From Acidobacteriota bacterium (GTDB lineage Bacteria; Acidobacteriota; Terriglobia; Bryobacterales; Bryobacteraceae), in assembly GCA_018268935.1 (NCBI GenBank), contig JAFDVS010000035.1, positions 1-64,000 of the forward strand: 64,000 nt of DNA, given 5' to 3'. Numbering within the stretch: the first letter of the stretch is position 1; each line of letters begins with the position of its first letter. The translations under genes and the position numbers were made by a program. The notes beneath the pieces were generated by a model that was not told the origin of the DNA, made no database searches, and was given only the letters and a program-made list of their open reading frames with translations. Below, piece by piece: positions 46,007-54,515 of the stretch.

Positions 46007-47030
46007 ACTGGTCTCCGCCCGCGCCCTTCGTGTTGATCACTCCTTCGTTCTCCAACTGCCGCACGATCGAAATAATCTGCTGCTGGGCCGCTTCCACCTC
46101 TTTGATCTTGATCGGTCCCAGCGAATCCATGTCCTCCTTCATCATTTCCGCGCCGCGGGCGCTCATACACCCCAGGAAGTGCTGCTTCAGTTTCTCGCTG
46201 GTCCCCTTCAGCGCCACCGTCAGCAACTTGCGGTCGATCCGTCCCAGGATCTCCTTGATGGCGTTCTGATCCAGCATCAGCAGGTCTTCGAACACGAACA
46301 TCAGGTGGCGGATGGTTTCCACCAGGTTCGGGTCCTCGTGCTCAATCGCCTCCAGTATCTCCTTGCTCGTCGCCACATCCAGCCGGTTGAAGATCTCCGA
46401 CACGGCGCGGACGCCGCCATACGATTCGCGGCTGAGTTCACCCAACGCTTTCAACTTCTGGCCGATAATACTGGCAATCTTGGAGATAATCTCCGGAGAA
46501 ATCTGGTCCAAGTGGGCCATGCGTAGGGCCACATCCGCCCGCATCTCCGGGGGCAGCGAGTTCAACAACCCCGCCGCCTGGGAGTGATTGAGGTGCGAAA
46601 GCACCAGTGCGATCGTTTGCGGATGCTCGCTGTGAATGAATTTCGCCAACTGCTGCGGGTCCGCTTTCTGCAAAGCGTCAAAGTTCGCCCCCTCATTCCC
46701 CAACGCCTTCATCAGCCGGTCGAGGAGCTTTTTGGCGTGCTCGGGTCCGAACGCGTTCACCAGCACCTTGCGGGCATACTCGATGCCCCCTTTGTGCACA
46801 TAGTCGCTCGCCAGCGACATCTGGTAGAACTCCTCCAGAATCGACTCCGATTCCTCGCTGGTTACGTTTCCGATTTTCGCCACCTCACGGCTGATAAGAT
46901 GGACCTCCTCCTCCTCCAGTTCCTTGAAGATCTCCGCCGTGATGTGGTCGCCCAGCATCACCGAGAGAATGGCCGCTTTCCGCGGGCCGGGGATGGGAAG
47001 CGCCTTTTCCGGCGCCGGTGCGGCTGGCAT
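45996..47030 (-). CDS. fliG: Flagellar motor switch protein FliG
   Basis: 344 residues. The FliG N, M and C domains appear in order: RKAAILSVMLGDHITAEIFK; EHPQTIALVLSHLNHSQAAG with the EHPQT motif; and MFVFEDLLMLDQNAIKEIL followed by MSARGAEMMKEDMDSLGP, the charged torque helix. FliG sits on the MS ring and transmits torque. It starts 3 bp after fliF. Confidence 0.96.
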   Translation of the reverse strand: MPAAPAPEKALPIPGPRKAAILSVMLGDHITAEIFKELEEEEVHLISREVAKIGNVTSEESESILEEFYQMSLASDYVHKGGIEYARKVLVNAFGPEHAKKLLDRLMKALGNEGANFDALQKADPQQLAKFIHSEHPQTIALVLSHLNHSQAAGLLNSLPPEMRADVALRMAHLDQISPEIISKIASIIGQKLKALGELSRESYGGVRAVSEIFNRLDVATSKEILEAIEHEDPNLVETIRHLMFVFEDLLMLDQNAIKEILGRIDRKLLTVALKGTSEKLKQHFLGCMSARGAEMMKEDMDSLGPIKIKEVEAAQQQIISIVRQLENEGVINTKGAGGDQYVV

Positions 47031-47033
47031 GAC

Positions 47034-48812
47034 TTAGTTACGCTCCTTTTCCGCAATCCAACTACGGATGAGGTGGGCCGCGGCAACAGGATTCTTCTGT
47101 GCCTGTTCGGTGATGTGTTTGATCAGAATCTCGGACTTCTTGGTGGCCAGTTCCGGGCCCCGTAGCGAGGCAAGCAGTTCGCGTTCCTGCTGTGCAATGA
47201 GCAACTGCCGTTCCTCCTCGGAAATATCCGGGGCGTGAGGCGCGCCATGCGCCGCCGCGCTTCCGCCGTGTTGAGCGGGCAGCTTCGTGTTTGCCGGCGG
47301 AAGTTCCGCGTTCGCCGCCTCCGCTTCCGCCTTGGCCTTGAGGATCAGCGCCTTCTTCGCCTTCCGTTTGCGCATCACGAAGAACAGTAGCCCGCCGCAA
47401 AGCAGCAGCCCGACGCCGGCGGCAACACCAATCAGAATCATAGGATTGACTTTGATACCCTTATCGGCCAGCCACTTCGTCAATCCATCCAGCGGCGATG
47501 GGTTTTGCGTGGCGCCAGGTTTTCCTGGAGCAGCCTTTGGAGCCGCCGGATCAGGCGGCGGTAGCGCCTTGCGCAGCGTGCTCTCGAACGGCAGGCTTTC
47601 CACCACGATCTGGTCCCCCCGCTGTTGGTTGAACCCGATCGCTCCGGCGATCAGTTCCCGCACCTTCTTCATCGTGTCTTCCGGCGGCGGCTCCAGAATG
47701 CGCTTCGCCTTGGCGCCCGTGCCCTCCCACCGCACGTTCTGATCGAGCACCGTCGACACCGTGAGCCTGCGGATTCCACCCTGCGGCAATGTCGTACGGC
47801 GCACCGTGCGGCTCGACTGATAGGTGATGTTCTCCGTGCGCCGGACCATTCCTTGATCTTTGCCCCCAGGGCGCGATGTCGGACGCGGCAGGCTGGAGGC
47901 CGCTCCCGGCACCCCGCTCGGCGCGGCGGGCGTGTTCATCTCCTCTGTCTTCTGTTGCGTCACCATCACGCTGCGATTGGGATCCCACGCCTCCTCGCTC
48001 TGCTCCCCACTCGAAAAATCCACCTCCACCGAAACCCCTGTCTGGAAATGTTCCGGCCCCAGAATCGGCGAAAGCGTCGCCACCACCTTGGCCTGCATCT
48101 CCCGTTCGATCTTCTGCCGGTATTCGAGCCGCAGGTCTTTCTTCTCCTCCTCATCCGGGGTGCTTTGCGGCTTGTTCAACATGTTGCCCTGCATGTCCAC
48201 CACCGTCACCTGCTCCGGCGCCAGCCCTTCCACCGCGCTCGCCACCAGGTGTTCGATCGCCAGCACATTGCGCGGCGCCAGCCGCGCTTCCGGCTTTAGC
48301 TTCAGCAGCACACTCGCCTTGGCCGGCTGCCGCTGTTCCACAAACACGCTCTGCTTGGGAAAGGTGAGATGCACGCGCGCCTCCGCCACTTCGCTCAGTG
48401 ACATCATCGAGCGTTCCAGTTCGCCTTCCAGCGCGCGGCGGAAATTCACCTGCTCGGCAAAGTCCGTCGCTCCGAAGTTCGTTTTGTCGAACAGCTCAAA
48501 CCCGATTCGCCCCGACTTCGGCAGCCCGGCCCCCGCAATCAGCAGCCGCGTCTCGGCCAGCCGCGCCGAGCGCACCAGCACCGCCCCGTCGCCTTCGCCC
48601 AGGCGGTATTCCACGTTCGCTTCCTTCAGCTTCGTCACTACGCGGTTGGCGTCTTCTGCGGCCAGCCCCGTAAAAAGCGGGCGGAAGTCTTTCTCCCGGT
48701 TCTGATAAAGGAATCCATACAGTCCGGCGAGAACCCCCACGGCGGCGAGGGCAATGAGAATCTGTTGTTTCCGGGTGAGGCTCGCGCTGAGCCGTTTCAA
48801 TTGGTCCCACAT
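47034..48812 (-). CDS. fliF: Flagellar MS-ring protein FliF
   Basis: 592 residues. The first membrane helix is near residues 17-38 (ILIALAAVGVLAGLYGFLY). The ring-building region contains ELERSMMSLSEVAEARVHL and LEYRQKIEREMQAKV, with a long low-complexity insert near 290-320. The second helix is near 455-480 (ILIGVAAGVGLLLCGGLLFF). A cytoplasmic FliG-binding tail ends AAHLIRSWIAE. It forms the membrane ring on which the motor assembles. Confidence 0.96.
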   Translation of the reverse strand: MWDQLKRLSASLTRKQQILIALAAVGVLAGLYGFLYQNREKDFRPLFTGLAAEDANRVVTKLKEANVEYRLGEGDGAVLVRSARLAETRLLIAGAGLPKSGRIGFELFDKTNFGATDFAEQVNFRRALEGELERSMMSLSEVAEARVHLTFPKQSVFVEQRQPAKASVLLKLKPEARLAPRNVLAIEHLVASAVEGLAPEQVTVVDMQGNMLNKPQSTPDEEEKKDLRLEYRQKIEREMQAKVVATLSPILGPEHFQTGVSVEVDFSSGEQSEEAWDPNRSVMVTQQKTEEMNTPAAPSGVPGAASSLPRPTSRPGGKDQGMVRRTENITYQSSRTVRRTTLPQGGIRRLTVSTVLDQNVRWEGTGAKAKRILEPPPEDTMKKVRELIAGAIGFNQQRGDQIVVESLPFESTLRKALPPPDPAAPKAAPGKPGATQNPSPLDGLTKWLADKGIKVNPMILIGVAAGVGLLLCGGLLFFVMRKRKAKKALILKAKAEAEAANAELPPANTKLPAQHGGSAAAHGAPHAPDISEEERQLLIAQQERELLASLRGPELATKKSEILIKHITEQAQKNPVAAAHLIRSWIAEKERN

Positions 48813-48844
48813 AGCAGTTCACTGGTGTCCGCACACAGTGCGGA

Positions 48845-49159
48845 TCACATCTGCATTCGCATAATCTCCTGATAAGCCTGGACAAACTTGTTTCTTACCT
48901 GCAGGAAGTAGTCAAACGACAAATCCGCCCGCTGCGTGGCCAGCACTACTTCATGCAACTCCTGCTCCTCCCCTCGCAAAAGACTCCCGATTTTCTGTTG
49001 GCCATCCTGGTGCGCCTGCTCCACGCGCGCCACGGCCTGTTCAAAAAGGTTGCCGAAAGAGGCCTCGGCCTTCTTCCCCGCCTCCGGAGATAGACTCACC
49101 GTATCGAGCGGCTCCACCGGATTGGGAAAGCGAATCGAAGATAAAGGGTCCATGGCCAT
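48845..49159 (-). CDS. fliE: Flagellar hook-basal body protein FliE
   Basis: 104 residues. FGNLFEQAVARVEQAHQDGQ and LHEVVLATQRADLSFDYFLQ, with VRNKFVQAYQEIMRMQM at the end, match FliE. It joins the MS ring to the rod. It lies 11 bp after flgC and 32 bp before fliF. Confidence 0.93.
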   Translation of the reverse strand: MAMDPLSSIRFPNPVEPLDTVSLSPEAGKKAEASFGNLFEQAVARVEQAHQDGQQKIGSLLRGEEQELHEVVLATQRADLSFDYFLQVRNKFVQAYQEIMRMQM

Positions 49160-49170
49160 GGTGGTTCTCC

Positions 49171-49608
49171 TCAGCGCATCAGGTCAATCGAGCGCTGCAG
49201 CATGTCTTTGATCGCCGTCATCGCCGAAACGTTGGCTTGATAGCCTCGCGTGGCGCTCATCAAATCGGCCATATCCTCGGCCGGCTGAATCCGGGGATAA
49301 GCCACATACCCGTCCGCCCGCGCATCCGGATGCCCCGGTTGATAGCGCAGCTCCGGTTCCCGCTCATCCACCGTCACTTCCGAAACGGCCACCCCCATCG
49401 AAGGAGCAGCCAGTTGCTGTTCAAACACAGCGGAAAACGGCGAGCCCTGCGATTGGCTTTCAAACACGGCATCGCGGCGCCGGTATGGCCCGCCTTCCAC
49501 GGTGCGCGTGGTTTCGGCATTGGCCAGATTTTCCACCAGCAACTCGGCGCGCTGGCGTTGTGCCGCCATGCCCGATGCCGGTATCGAGAGTAGGTGAAAC
49601 AGGCTCAT
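49171..49608 (-). CDS. flgC: Flagellar basal-body rod protein FlgC
   Basis: 145 residues. LSIPASGMAAQRQRAELLVE, NLANAETTRT and GYVAYPRIQPAEDMADLMSA followed by GYQANVSAMTAIKDML are typical of FlgC proximal rod protein. It overlaps flgB by 4 bp. Confidence 0.95.
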   Translation of the reverse strand: MSLFHLLSIPASGMAAQRQRAELLVENLANAETTRTVEGGPYRRRDAVFESQSQGSPFSAVFEQQLAAPSMGVAVSEVTVDEREPELRYQPGHPDARADGYVAYPRIQPAEDMADLMSATRGYQANVSAMTAIKDMLQRSIDLMR

Positions 49609-49940
49609 CCGCTCTTGCCCTCCTGTATGGCATTGCGCATGCGCCGCAACTCGCCCCGAGCCATGAGGGAAGCCATCTGGAAGCGGATTCCGTTCTCGGC
49701 CAGCAGCCGCGCCTCGCGGTCGATGCTGACATTGTTGCCGTCGTTCTTCGAGGGCAGCTCCGGCTCAATCACTTGCGGTAAAGCGCCGTCGATGCGGCTC
49801 AAAAATTCGAACTGGAAATCGACATCCTTAGTCTTGTAGCCCGGCGTGTCGACATTGGCGATGTTCGACGCCACCAGCTTCTGGCGCGTGCTGAGCAGCG
49901 TCATGTACTGCTCCAGCTTGCCGGCGATACGCTCGATCAT
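49605..49940 (-). CDS. flgB: Flagellar basal-body rod protein FlgB
   Basis: 111 residues. LVASNIANVDTPGYKTKDVD is the rod-protein N-terminal motif; NNVSIDREARLLAENGIRFQ is the FlgB signature near the C-terminus. It is the first gene of the flagellar block in this window; ATG 49940. Confidence 0.94.
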   Translation of the reverse strand: MIERIAGKLEQYMTLLSTRQKLVASNIANVDTPGYKTKDVDFQFEFLSRIDGALPQVIEPELPSKNDGNNVSIDREARLLAENGIRFQMASLMARGELRRMRNAIQEGKSG

Positions 49941-50051
49941 GCCCCCACCATTGCACGTCCATCGCCACCCGCGCGAAACTCCGGAAAAAGCCCGCTTTCA
50001 CCCGCACAAAGCGTTATAAATCTGTCACTTCGGCAAGAAATCGCCGCCCCG

Positions 50052-50480
50052 CTAAAGCTCCTTGCCCGGATACAACGCCGGATACGCCGTTTCCATTTCC
50101 TGTGCCGTTTCGAGCGCCGTCCCGATTTGAATCAACGGCCCCTGCCCGATCCCCGGGCAGTACCCCCCTGTCTTTCGCCATTCCCCGCGGTCGGAAACCA
50201 GCTCCGGCCAGAACGGAAACAGACGGCACTGCACCGGCTTCACCGGGTGAATGGAACACCCCCCCTGACGCAGGAAGTGGCACTGCGCGTCCTTCGGCTT
50301 GCGCAGCCGCAGCCGGTGCCGTGTCCGCACCACATACCGCTGCTCGAACTCCTCCTTGCTCAGCGCAAGGAAGCTCGCCGCCCGCTCCACATCCGATTCC
50401 GTCACATACACCCACCCCTTCTGCTCGCAACAGGCCGTGCAGCCCGGAATGCAGGTGAATTGAAGGACGCCCGTATCCAT
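50052..50480 (-). CDS. YkgJ family cysteine cluster protein
   Basis: 142 residues with the CxxCxxxCC-type pattern in FTCIPGCTACCEQKGW, and later Cys residues in QCHFL, GGCSIHPVKPVQCRLFPFW and GGYCPGIG. This is the putative zinc- or iron-chelating YkgJ family, whose function is not established. It is followed by flgB on the same strand after 111 bp and is divergent from the cardiolipin synthase gene. Confidence 0.88.
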   Translation of the reverse strand: MDTGVLQFTCIPGCTACCEQKGWVYVTESDVERAASFLALSKEEFEQRYVVRTRHRLRLRKPKDAQCHFLRQGGCSIHPVKPVQCRLFPFWPELVSDRGEWRKTGGYCPGIGQGPLIQIGTALETAQEMETAYPALYPGKEL

Positions 50481-50542
50481 AGCGACTATCTTCGCAGGGT
50501 TCTATCAGCCCGCGCGAGGCGGTGCTGTAGACTGAAGGCAGG

Positions 50543-52009
50543 ATGAGTGCCCCCCGGCCAGCCGTTCGCAGCCGCAAGCGGCCGCCGCACTGGCGGCAGG
50601 CGAATTTCCCCAAACGGGGCATCCGCGACCTTTCCCTCATGCCCAGCCGCCCCATCCGGCAGCGCGCCCGCGACGTCTGGGACCGCGTGCGAGTCGTTGT
50701 CCGCTCGCCCGCCCTTTGGGCCGTGATCGCCGTGTGGCTCGCCGCCTGGCATCGCTTGTGGCTCCAAGGCCTGCTCGCCGCCGCCGTGAGCGTCATCTTC
50801 CTCATCTTCCGCCCTCAAATCCGCGAACTCGAAATGCGCCTCGAGTACGACTTCGGCACCGACTCGGCCGAGTTCCTCAGCACCATGTCCGGCCTCACCG
50901 GAGTCCCCCTGGTCGGCGGCAATCGTATCCGCATCCTCAACAACGGCCGCGAATTCTATCCCGAAATGCTCAAAGCCGTCGCCGCCGCGCAGTACTCCGT
51001 CACCATGGAAATGTACATCTTCACCGCCGAAAGCGTCGGCTGGCAGTTCGTCGAAGCGCTGGCCGAACGCGCCCGCGCCAAAATCCCCGTGAAACTGCTC
51101 GTCGACGCCGTCGGCGGCGCCGCCATGAGCGCCTCGCAAATCCAGGTCCTCACCGAGGCCGGATGCCAGTTTCGCTGGTTCCACCCCATCCGCTGGTACA
51201 ACCTCCATCGCGTCAACAATCGCAACCACCGCAAATCCCTCATCATCGACGGCCGCGTCGCCTTTACCGGCGGGGCCGGCTTTCAGGATCACTGGCTCGG
51301 CGCCGCCCGCGACCCCGCCGAGTGGCGCGATATTCAGATCCGCATCGACGGGCCCGCCGTCGTCCCCCTTCAAACCGGCTTCGCCACCAATTGGCTCGAA
51401 ACCACCGGCGAGGCCCTCACCGGCCCCCGCTACTTCCCCGTCCCCGAGCCCGCCGGAGACGTCGAAGTGCAAACCGTCATGAGTTCCCCCAAGGGCGATT
51501 TATACACCGCTTCCATCCTCTATTCCCTCGGCATCCTCTGCGCACGGCAAAGCATCCTCATCGCCAATCCTTACTTCGTTCCCGGCCCGCGCACCATCGA
51601 GCTGCTCGAAGACGCCGTCGAGCGCGGTGTCCGCGTCATGGTCATGCTCGCCGGCGAAAGCTCCGACACCTGGCTCGCCAAAGCCAACAGCATGCGCCTG
51701 TACGGAAAAATCCTCGAGGCCGGTGTCGAACTGTATGAATACATGCCCACCATGCTCCATCAGAAGACGATGCTCGTCGACGATCTGTGGGCCACCATCG
51801 GCACCGCCAACTTCGATCACCGCTCCTTCCGCCTCAACGAAGAGACCATCGTCTGCCTCTACGATCCCGAAATCGTCGATCAGCTCCGGGAAACCTTCGA
51901 TGCCGATTTGCAGCATTGCCGCAAAGTGGATCTGGCGCAATGGAAGAAGCGCGGCCTCGGCCGCCGTGCCGGCGAGTGGATTGCCGCCCTCCTGCAGGAC
52001 CAGGTATGA
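50543..52009 (+). CDS. Cardiolipin synthase-like phospholipase D family protein
   Basis: 488 residues. A basic N-terminus and two hydrophobic segments (about 55-95) anchor it in the membrane. Two HKD catalytic motifs are present: NHRKSLIIDGRVAFTGGAG (about 229) and LHQKTMLVDDLWATIGTANF (about 405), each with the downstream GG or GT and N residues. The family joins phosphatidyl groups to make cardiolipin. It is joined to the EEP gene by an ATGA overlap, suggesting linked lipid or phosphate metabolism. Confidence 0.93.
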   Translation: MSAPRPAVRSRKRPPHWRQANFPKRGIRDLSLMPSRPIRQRARDVWDRVRVVVRSPALWAVIAVWLAAWHRLWLQGLLAAAVSVIFLIFRPQIRELEMRLEYDFGTDSAEFLSTMSGLTGVPLVGGNRIRILNNGREFYPEMLKAVAAAQYSVTMEMYIFTAESVGWQFVEALAERARAKIPVKLLVDAVGGAAMSASQIQVLTEAGCQFRWFHPIRWYNLHRVNNRNHRKSLIIDGRVAFTGGAGFQDHWLGAARDPAEWRDIQIRIDGPAVVPLQTGFATNWLETTGEALTGPRYFPVPEPAGDVEVQTVMSSPKGDLYTASILYSLGILCARQSILIANPYFVPGPRTIELLEDAVERGVRVMVMLAGESSDTWLAKANSMRLYGKILEAGVELYEYMPTMLHQKTMLVDDLWATIGTANFDHRSFRLNEETIVCLYDPEIVDQLRETFDADLQHCRKVDLAQWKKRGLGRRAGEWIAALLQDQV

Positions 52010-52725
52010 GGACCGTCCGCATCGCCACCTACAACGTCCACAAATGCCAGGGCATGGATGGCCGTGTCCGCCCCGACCGCATTGCCCGCGTGCTCGAAGA
52101 AATCAATGCCGACGTCATCGGCCTGCAGGAAGTGCTCAGCATTGCCGGCCACCGCCCGGAAGCCGATCAGGCCGCCTTCCTCGCCGATGCCCTCGGAATG
52201 CATTACATCCACGCCGAGGCCCGTAAACTCCACGGCGGCATCTACGGCAACGTCCTGCTCTCCCGCTTCCCCGTCGATTCGCACAACAACCTCGACATTA
52301 CCCACCAGGGCAGGGAAGAACGCTGTGTCCTGCGCGCCGACATCCCCATCGGAGCCTACCGGCTCCATTTCTTCAACCTGCATCTCGGCACCGGCTACTT
52401 TGAGCGCCGCTTTCAAGCCCGCGCCCTGATGGAGCACCATGTCCTCCGCGCTCCCGACTTAACCGGACACCGCGTCGTGATGGGCGATCTCAATGAATGG
52501 ACGCGAGGCCTCGTCACTCGCACCCTCAGCGAAGAATTCCGCCGCGTCGACCTCGAAGTGCCCATCTTCCGCCGCCGCACCTATCCCGCGCTATTTCCGC
52601 TCCTGCATCTCGACTACATCTATCTCGAAAACAGCCTCCAGGCCCGCGACGCCTTCTTCCACACCAGCCGCATGGCCCTCATGGCCTCCGATCATCTTCC
52701 GCTCGTGGCTGATGTAGCGCTGTAG
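52006..52725 (+). CDS. Endonuclease/exonuclease/phosphatase (EEP) family protein
   Basis: 239 residues. EEP motifs in order: RIATYNVHKCQGMDGRV (metal-binding Asn), VIGLQEVLS (Glu), VVMGDLNEW (Asp, Asn) and MASDHLPLVADV (catalytic SDH). No signal peptide. Substrates of the family include DNA, phosphoinositides and phospholipids; coupling with cardiolipin synthase hints at a lipid-linked role. The start ATG overlaps the previous stop (ATGA). Confidence 0.9.
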   Translation: MRTVRIATYNVHKCQGMDGRVRPDRIARVLEEINADVIGLQEVLSIAGHRPEADQAAFLADALGMHYIHAEARKLHGGIYGNVLLSRFPVDSHNNLDITHQGREERCVLRADIPIGAYRLHFFNLHLGTGYFERRFQARALMEHHVLRAPDLTGHRVVMGDLNEWTRGLVTRTLSEEFRRVDLEVPIFRRRTYPALFPLLHLDYIYLENSLQARDAFFHTSRMALMASDHLPLVADVAL

Positions 52726-52848
52726 CTATCAGCTTTTGAGGAACGCGCGCAAAACGGAGCCCGCCCGCGCCTTGGTGCAGCCGCGTGTTCCTTCGGTGAG
52801 GAAGTTCCCATGGTCCGCTGCCAGCCGCCCAATTGCATGAAGTTGTGG

Positions 52849-52866
52849 GGCAGGCTTCAGCCTGCC
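52849..52866 (+). repeat. Short palindrome, possible dispersed repeat unit
   Basis: GGCAGGCT, two bases, AGCCTGCC: an 8-bp perfect inverted repeat just after the EEP gene and before the TPR gene's stop, on opposite strands. It may act as a bidirectional terminator or be a REP-like unit. Only one copy was noticed in this window. Confidence 0.45.
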
Positions 52867-52871
52867 ATGGG

Positions 52872-54515
52872 CTAATTATGCACCGGCTCAAAGTACCCCT
52901 GCGCCAGTTCCGGCTTCGCCTCCAGCGCCTGTTTCCAGTACCCCCGAGCCTCTTCCTGCTGCCCCTTCGCCTTCAACGCGTGGCCCAGATTGAGCAGCGC
53001 CTCGGCGAAGTTCGGCCGTTCGGCCAGCGCCTCTTTGTACAGCCGGATGGCGTCTTCCACCTGTCCCGATTTCTGCAGCAGCAACCCCGTGTTATAGAAC
53101 AGCTCCGGACTCCGCTCCCCCAGGTCGATCAACCGCGCCTGGTAATCCAACGCCTGTTCGTAGTCGCTGCGCTCAATGGCCAAAGCTGCCAGCCCGCGCA
53201 GCGCATCCACCGAGTCCGATTGCGATTCAAGCGCCTGTTCGTAGGTCCGCCGCGCCGAATCCCGGTCCCCGATCTTCCAATACGAAAGACCCAGATTCAC
53301 CAGAGCCTCCGGCCAGCTATTGCGTTTGCGCAGGCAGGCGTCGAACGCCTCCGCGCCGCCGTGGTGGTCCCCACGCGTCAGCCGCAAATAACCCAATCGG
53401 AACCAGGCGTCTTCCCAATCGGCGTTCTTCACCAGCAGCCGCGTGTAGAGTTTCTCCGCCTCGTCCTTCTGTCCCTGCTGTTCCAGCACCGAACCGAGGT
53501 TGTACAAAATCTCCGGGATGTCCGGCGCCAGTTGCAGCGCCCGCTCGTACGCCTCCCTCGCGCCCTTCAAATCCCCTAATTCCTGCCGCACAATCCCCAG
53601 ATTCACAAATCCCTGCTTGGCGTCCGGACGCACCCTCACTGCTTCGCCATAGGCCTGCGCCGCCTGCTCGTGGCGCCCTAACTTCTGATACGCCACCCCC
53701 AGATTGAACCAGCGCTCAAAGTGATTGGGCGTGAACTCCACCAGCTTGGCGCAACACCGCGACGCCGCCTCGAAGTCATTACTGGAAAACGCGCAAGTGG
53801 CCAAACCTTCCAGTGCCGCTTGAGAAAATGGCCGGATCGTGAGCAGCCGCTCCGAGTAATCCCGGATCATCTTCTCATCCTTCCGCGCCATACCGATCGT
53901 AATCAGGTTCACCAGCGATTCTTCCGAGTTCGGATTCTTTTCGAGAATCGCGCGGTAAATCTCCGCCGACTCATCGAACCGCCACAGATACTGCAGCGCC
54001 ACCGCCTTGCCGAAACGCGCCGTCTCATGCTCCGGATCCCGCGCCAGGCAGCGTTCAAAGGCTTCCAGCGCCTGCTCCGCCTTCTCGCTATGCAGCCGGC
54101 AGATCCCTAGCCCCAGCCACGCCTCCAGCCGTTGCGGATCGGCATCCAGCGCCTTTTCAAATTGCTGCGCCGCGTCTTCCCACCGCCCCAGCTTCTCCAG
54201 GCACACAGCCAGGTTGAAGTTGCCGTTGGGGTGGCGCGCATCAAGGGCCAGCAGCCGAGAGTAGCTCTGCGCCGCGTCGTCATACAGCTCCAGCTCGTAC
54301 TGCAAGTGGCCGCGCGCCGAGTGCACTTCGGTCGAATCCGCCCCGCTGTTCACCGCGTTGTCCAGTTCCCTCAGCGCCTCTTTGGGCTTGCCCTCCAGGT
54401 GCATCGAAACCGCTTTGGCGAGGGCCTTGGCATGGATATTGGACAGGGAGTTCGTTTCTCCGAGCCCGTCCGCCACCGGGCCGATATCCTTGTCAGTTCG
54501 CTTTTTCGGGTTCAT
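52872..54515 (-). CDS. Tetratricopeptide repeat protein
   Basis: About 547 residues made of roughly fourteen TPR units; typical ones are PNGNFNLAVCLEKLGRWEDA, PEALVNLGLSYWKIGDRDSA and AEALLNLGHALKAKGQQEEA. No signal peptide or membrane helix, so it is likely a cytoplasmic protein-binding scaffold. ATG 54515 overlaps the stop of the upstream zinc-finger/membrane gene (TGATG), so the two are probably translated together. Confidence 0.92.
   Translation of the reverse strand: MNPKKRTDKDIGPVADGLGETNSLSNIHAKALAKAVSMHLEGKPKEALRELDNAVNSGADSTEVHSARGHLQYELELYDDAAQSYSRLLALDARHPNGNFNLAVCLEKLGRWEDAAQQFEKALDADPQRLEAWLGLGICRLHSEKAEQALEAFERCLARDPEHETARFGKAVALQYLWRFDESAEIYRAILEKNPNSEESLVNLITIGMARKDEKMIRDYSERLLTIRPFSQAALEGLATCAFSSNDFEAASRCCAKLVEFTPNHFERWFNLGVAYQKLGRHEQAAQAYGEAVRVRPDAKQGFVNLGIVRQELGDLKGAREAYERALQLAPDIPEILYNLGSVLEQQGQKDEAEKLYTRLLVKNADWEDAWFRLGYLRLTRGDHHGGAEAFDACLRKRNSWPEALVNLGLSYWKIGDRDSARRTYEQALESQSDSVDALRGLAALAIERSDYEQALDYQARLIDLGERSPELFYNTGLLLQKSGQVEDAIRLYKEALAERPNFAEALLNLGHALKAKGQQEEARGYWKQALEAKPELAQGYFEPVHN

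Noticed and set aside
49952..49967. Sigma-54-like -24/-12 element (GG-N10-GC) before flgB
   Set aside because: It leaves almost no leader before ATG 49940, matches only the minimal core and no sigma-54 activator gene is nearby.
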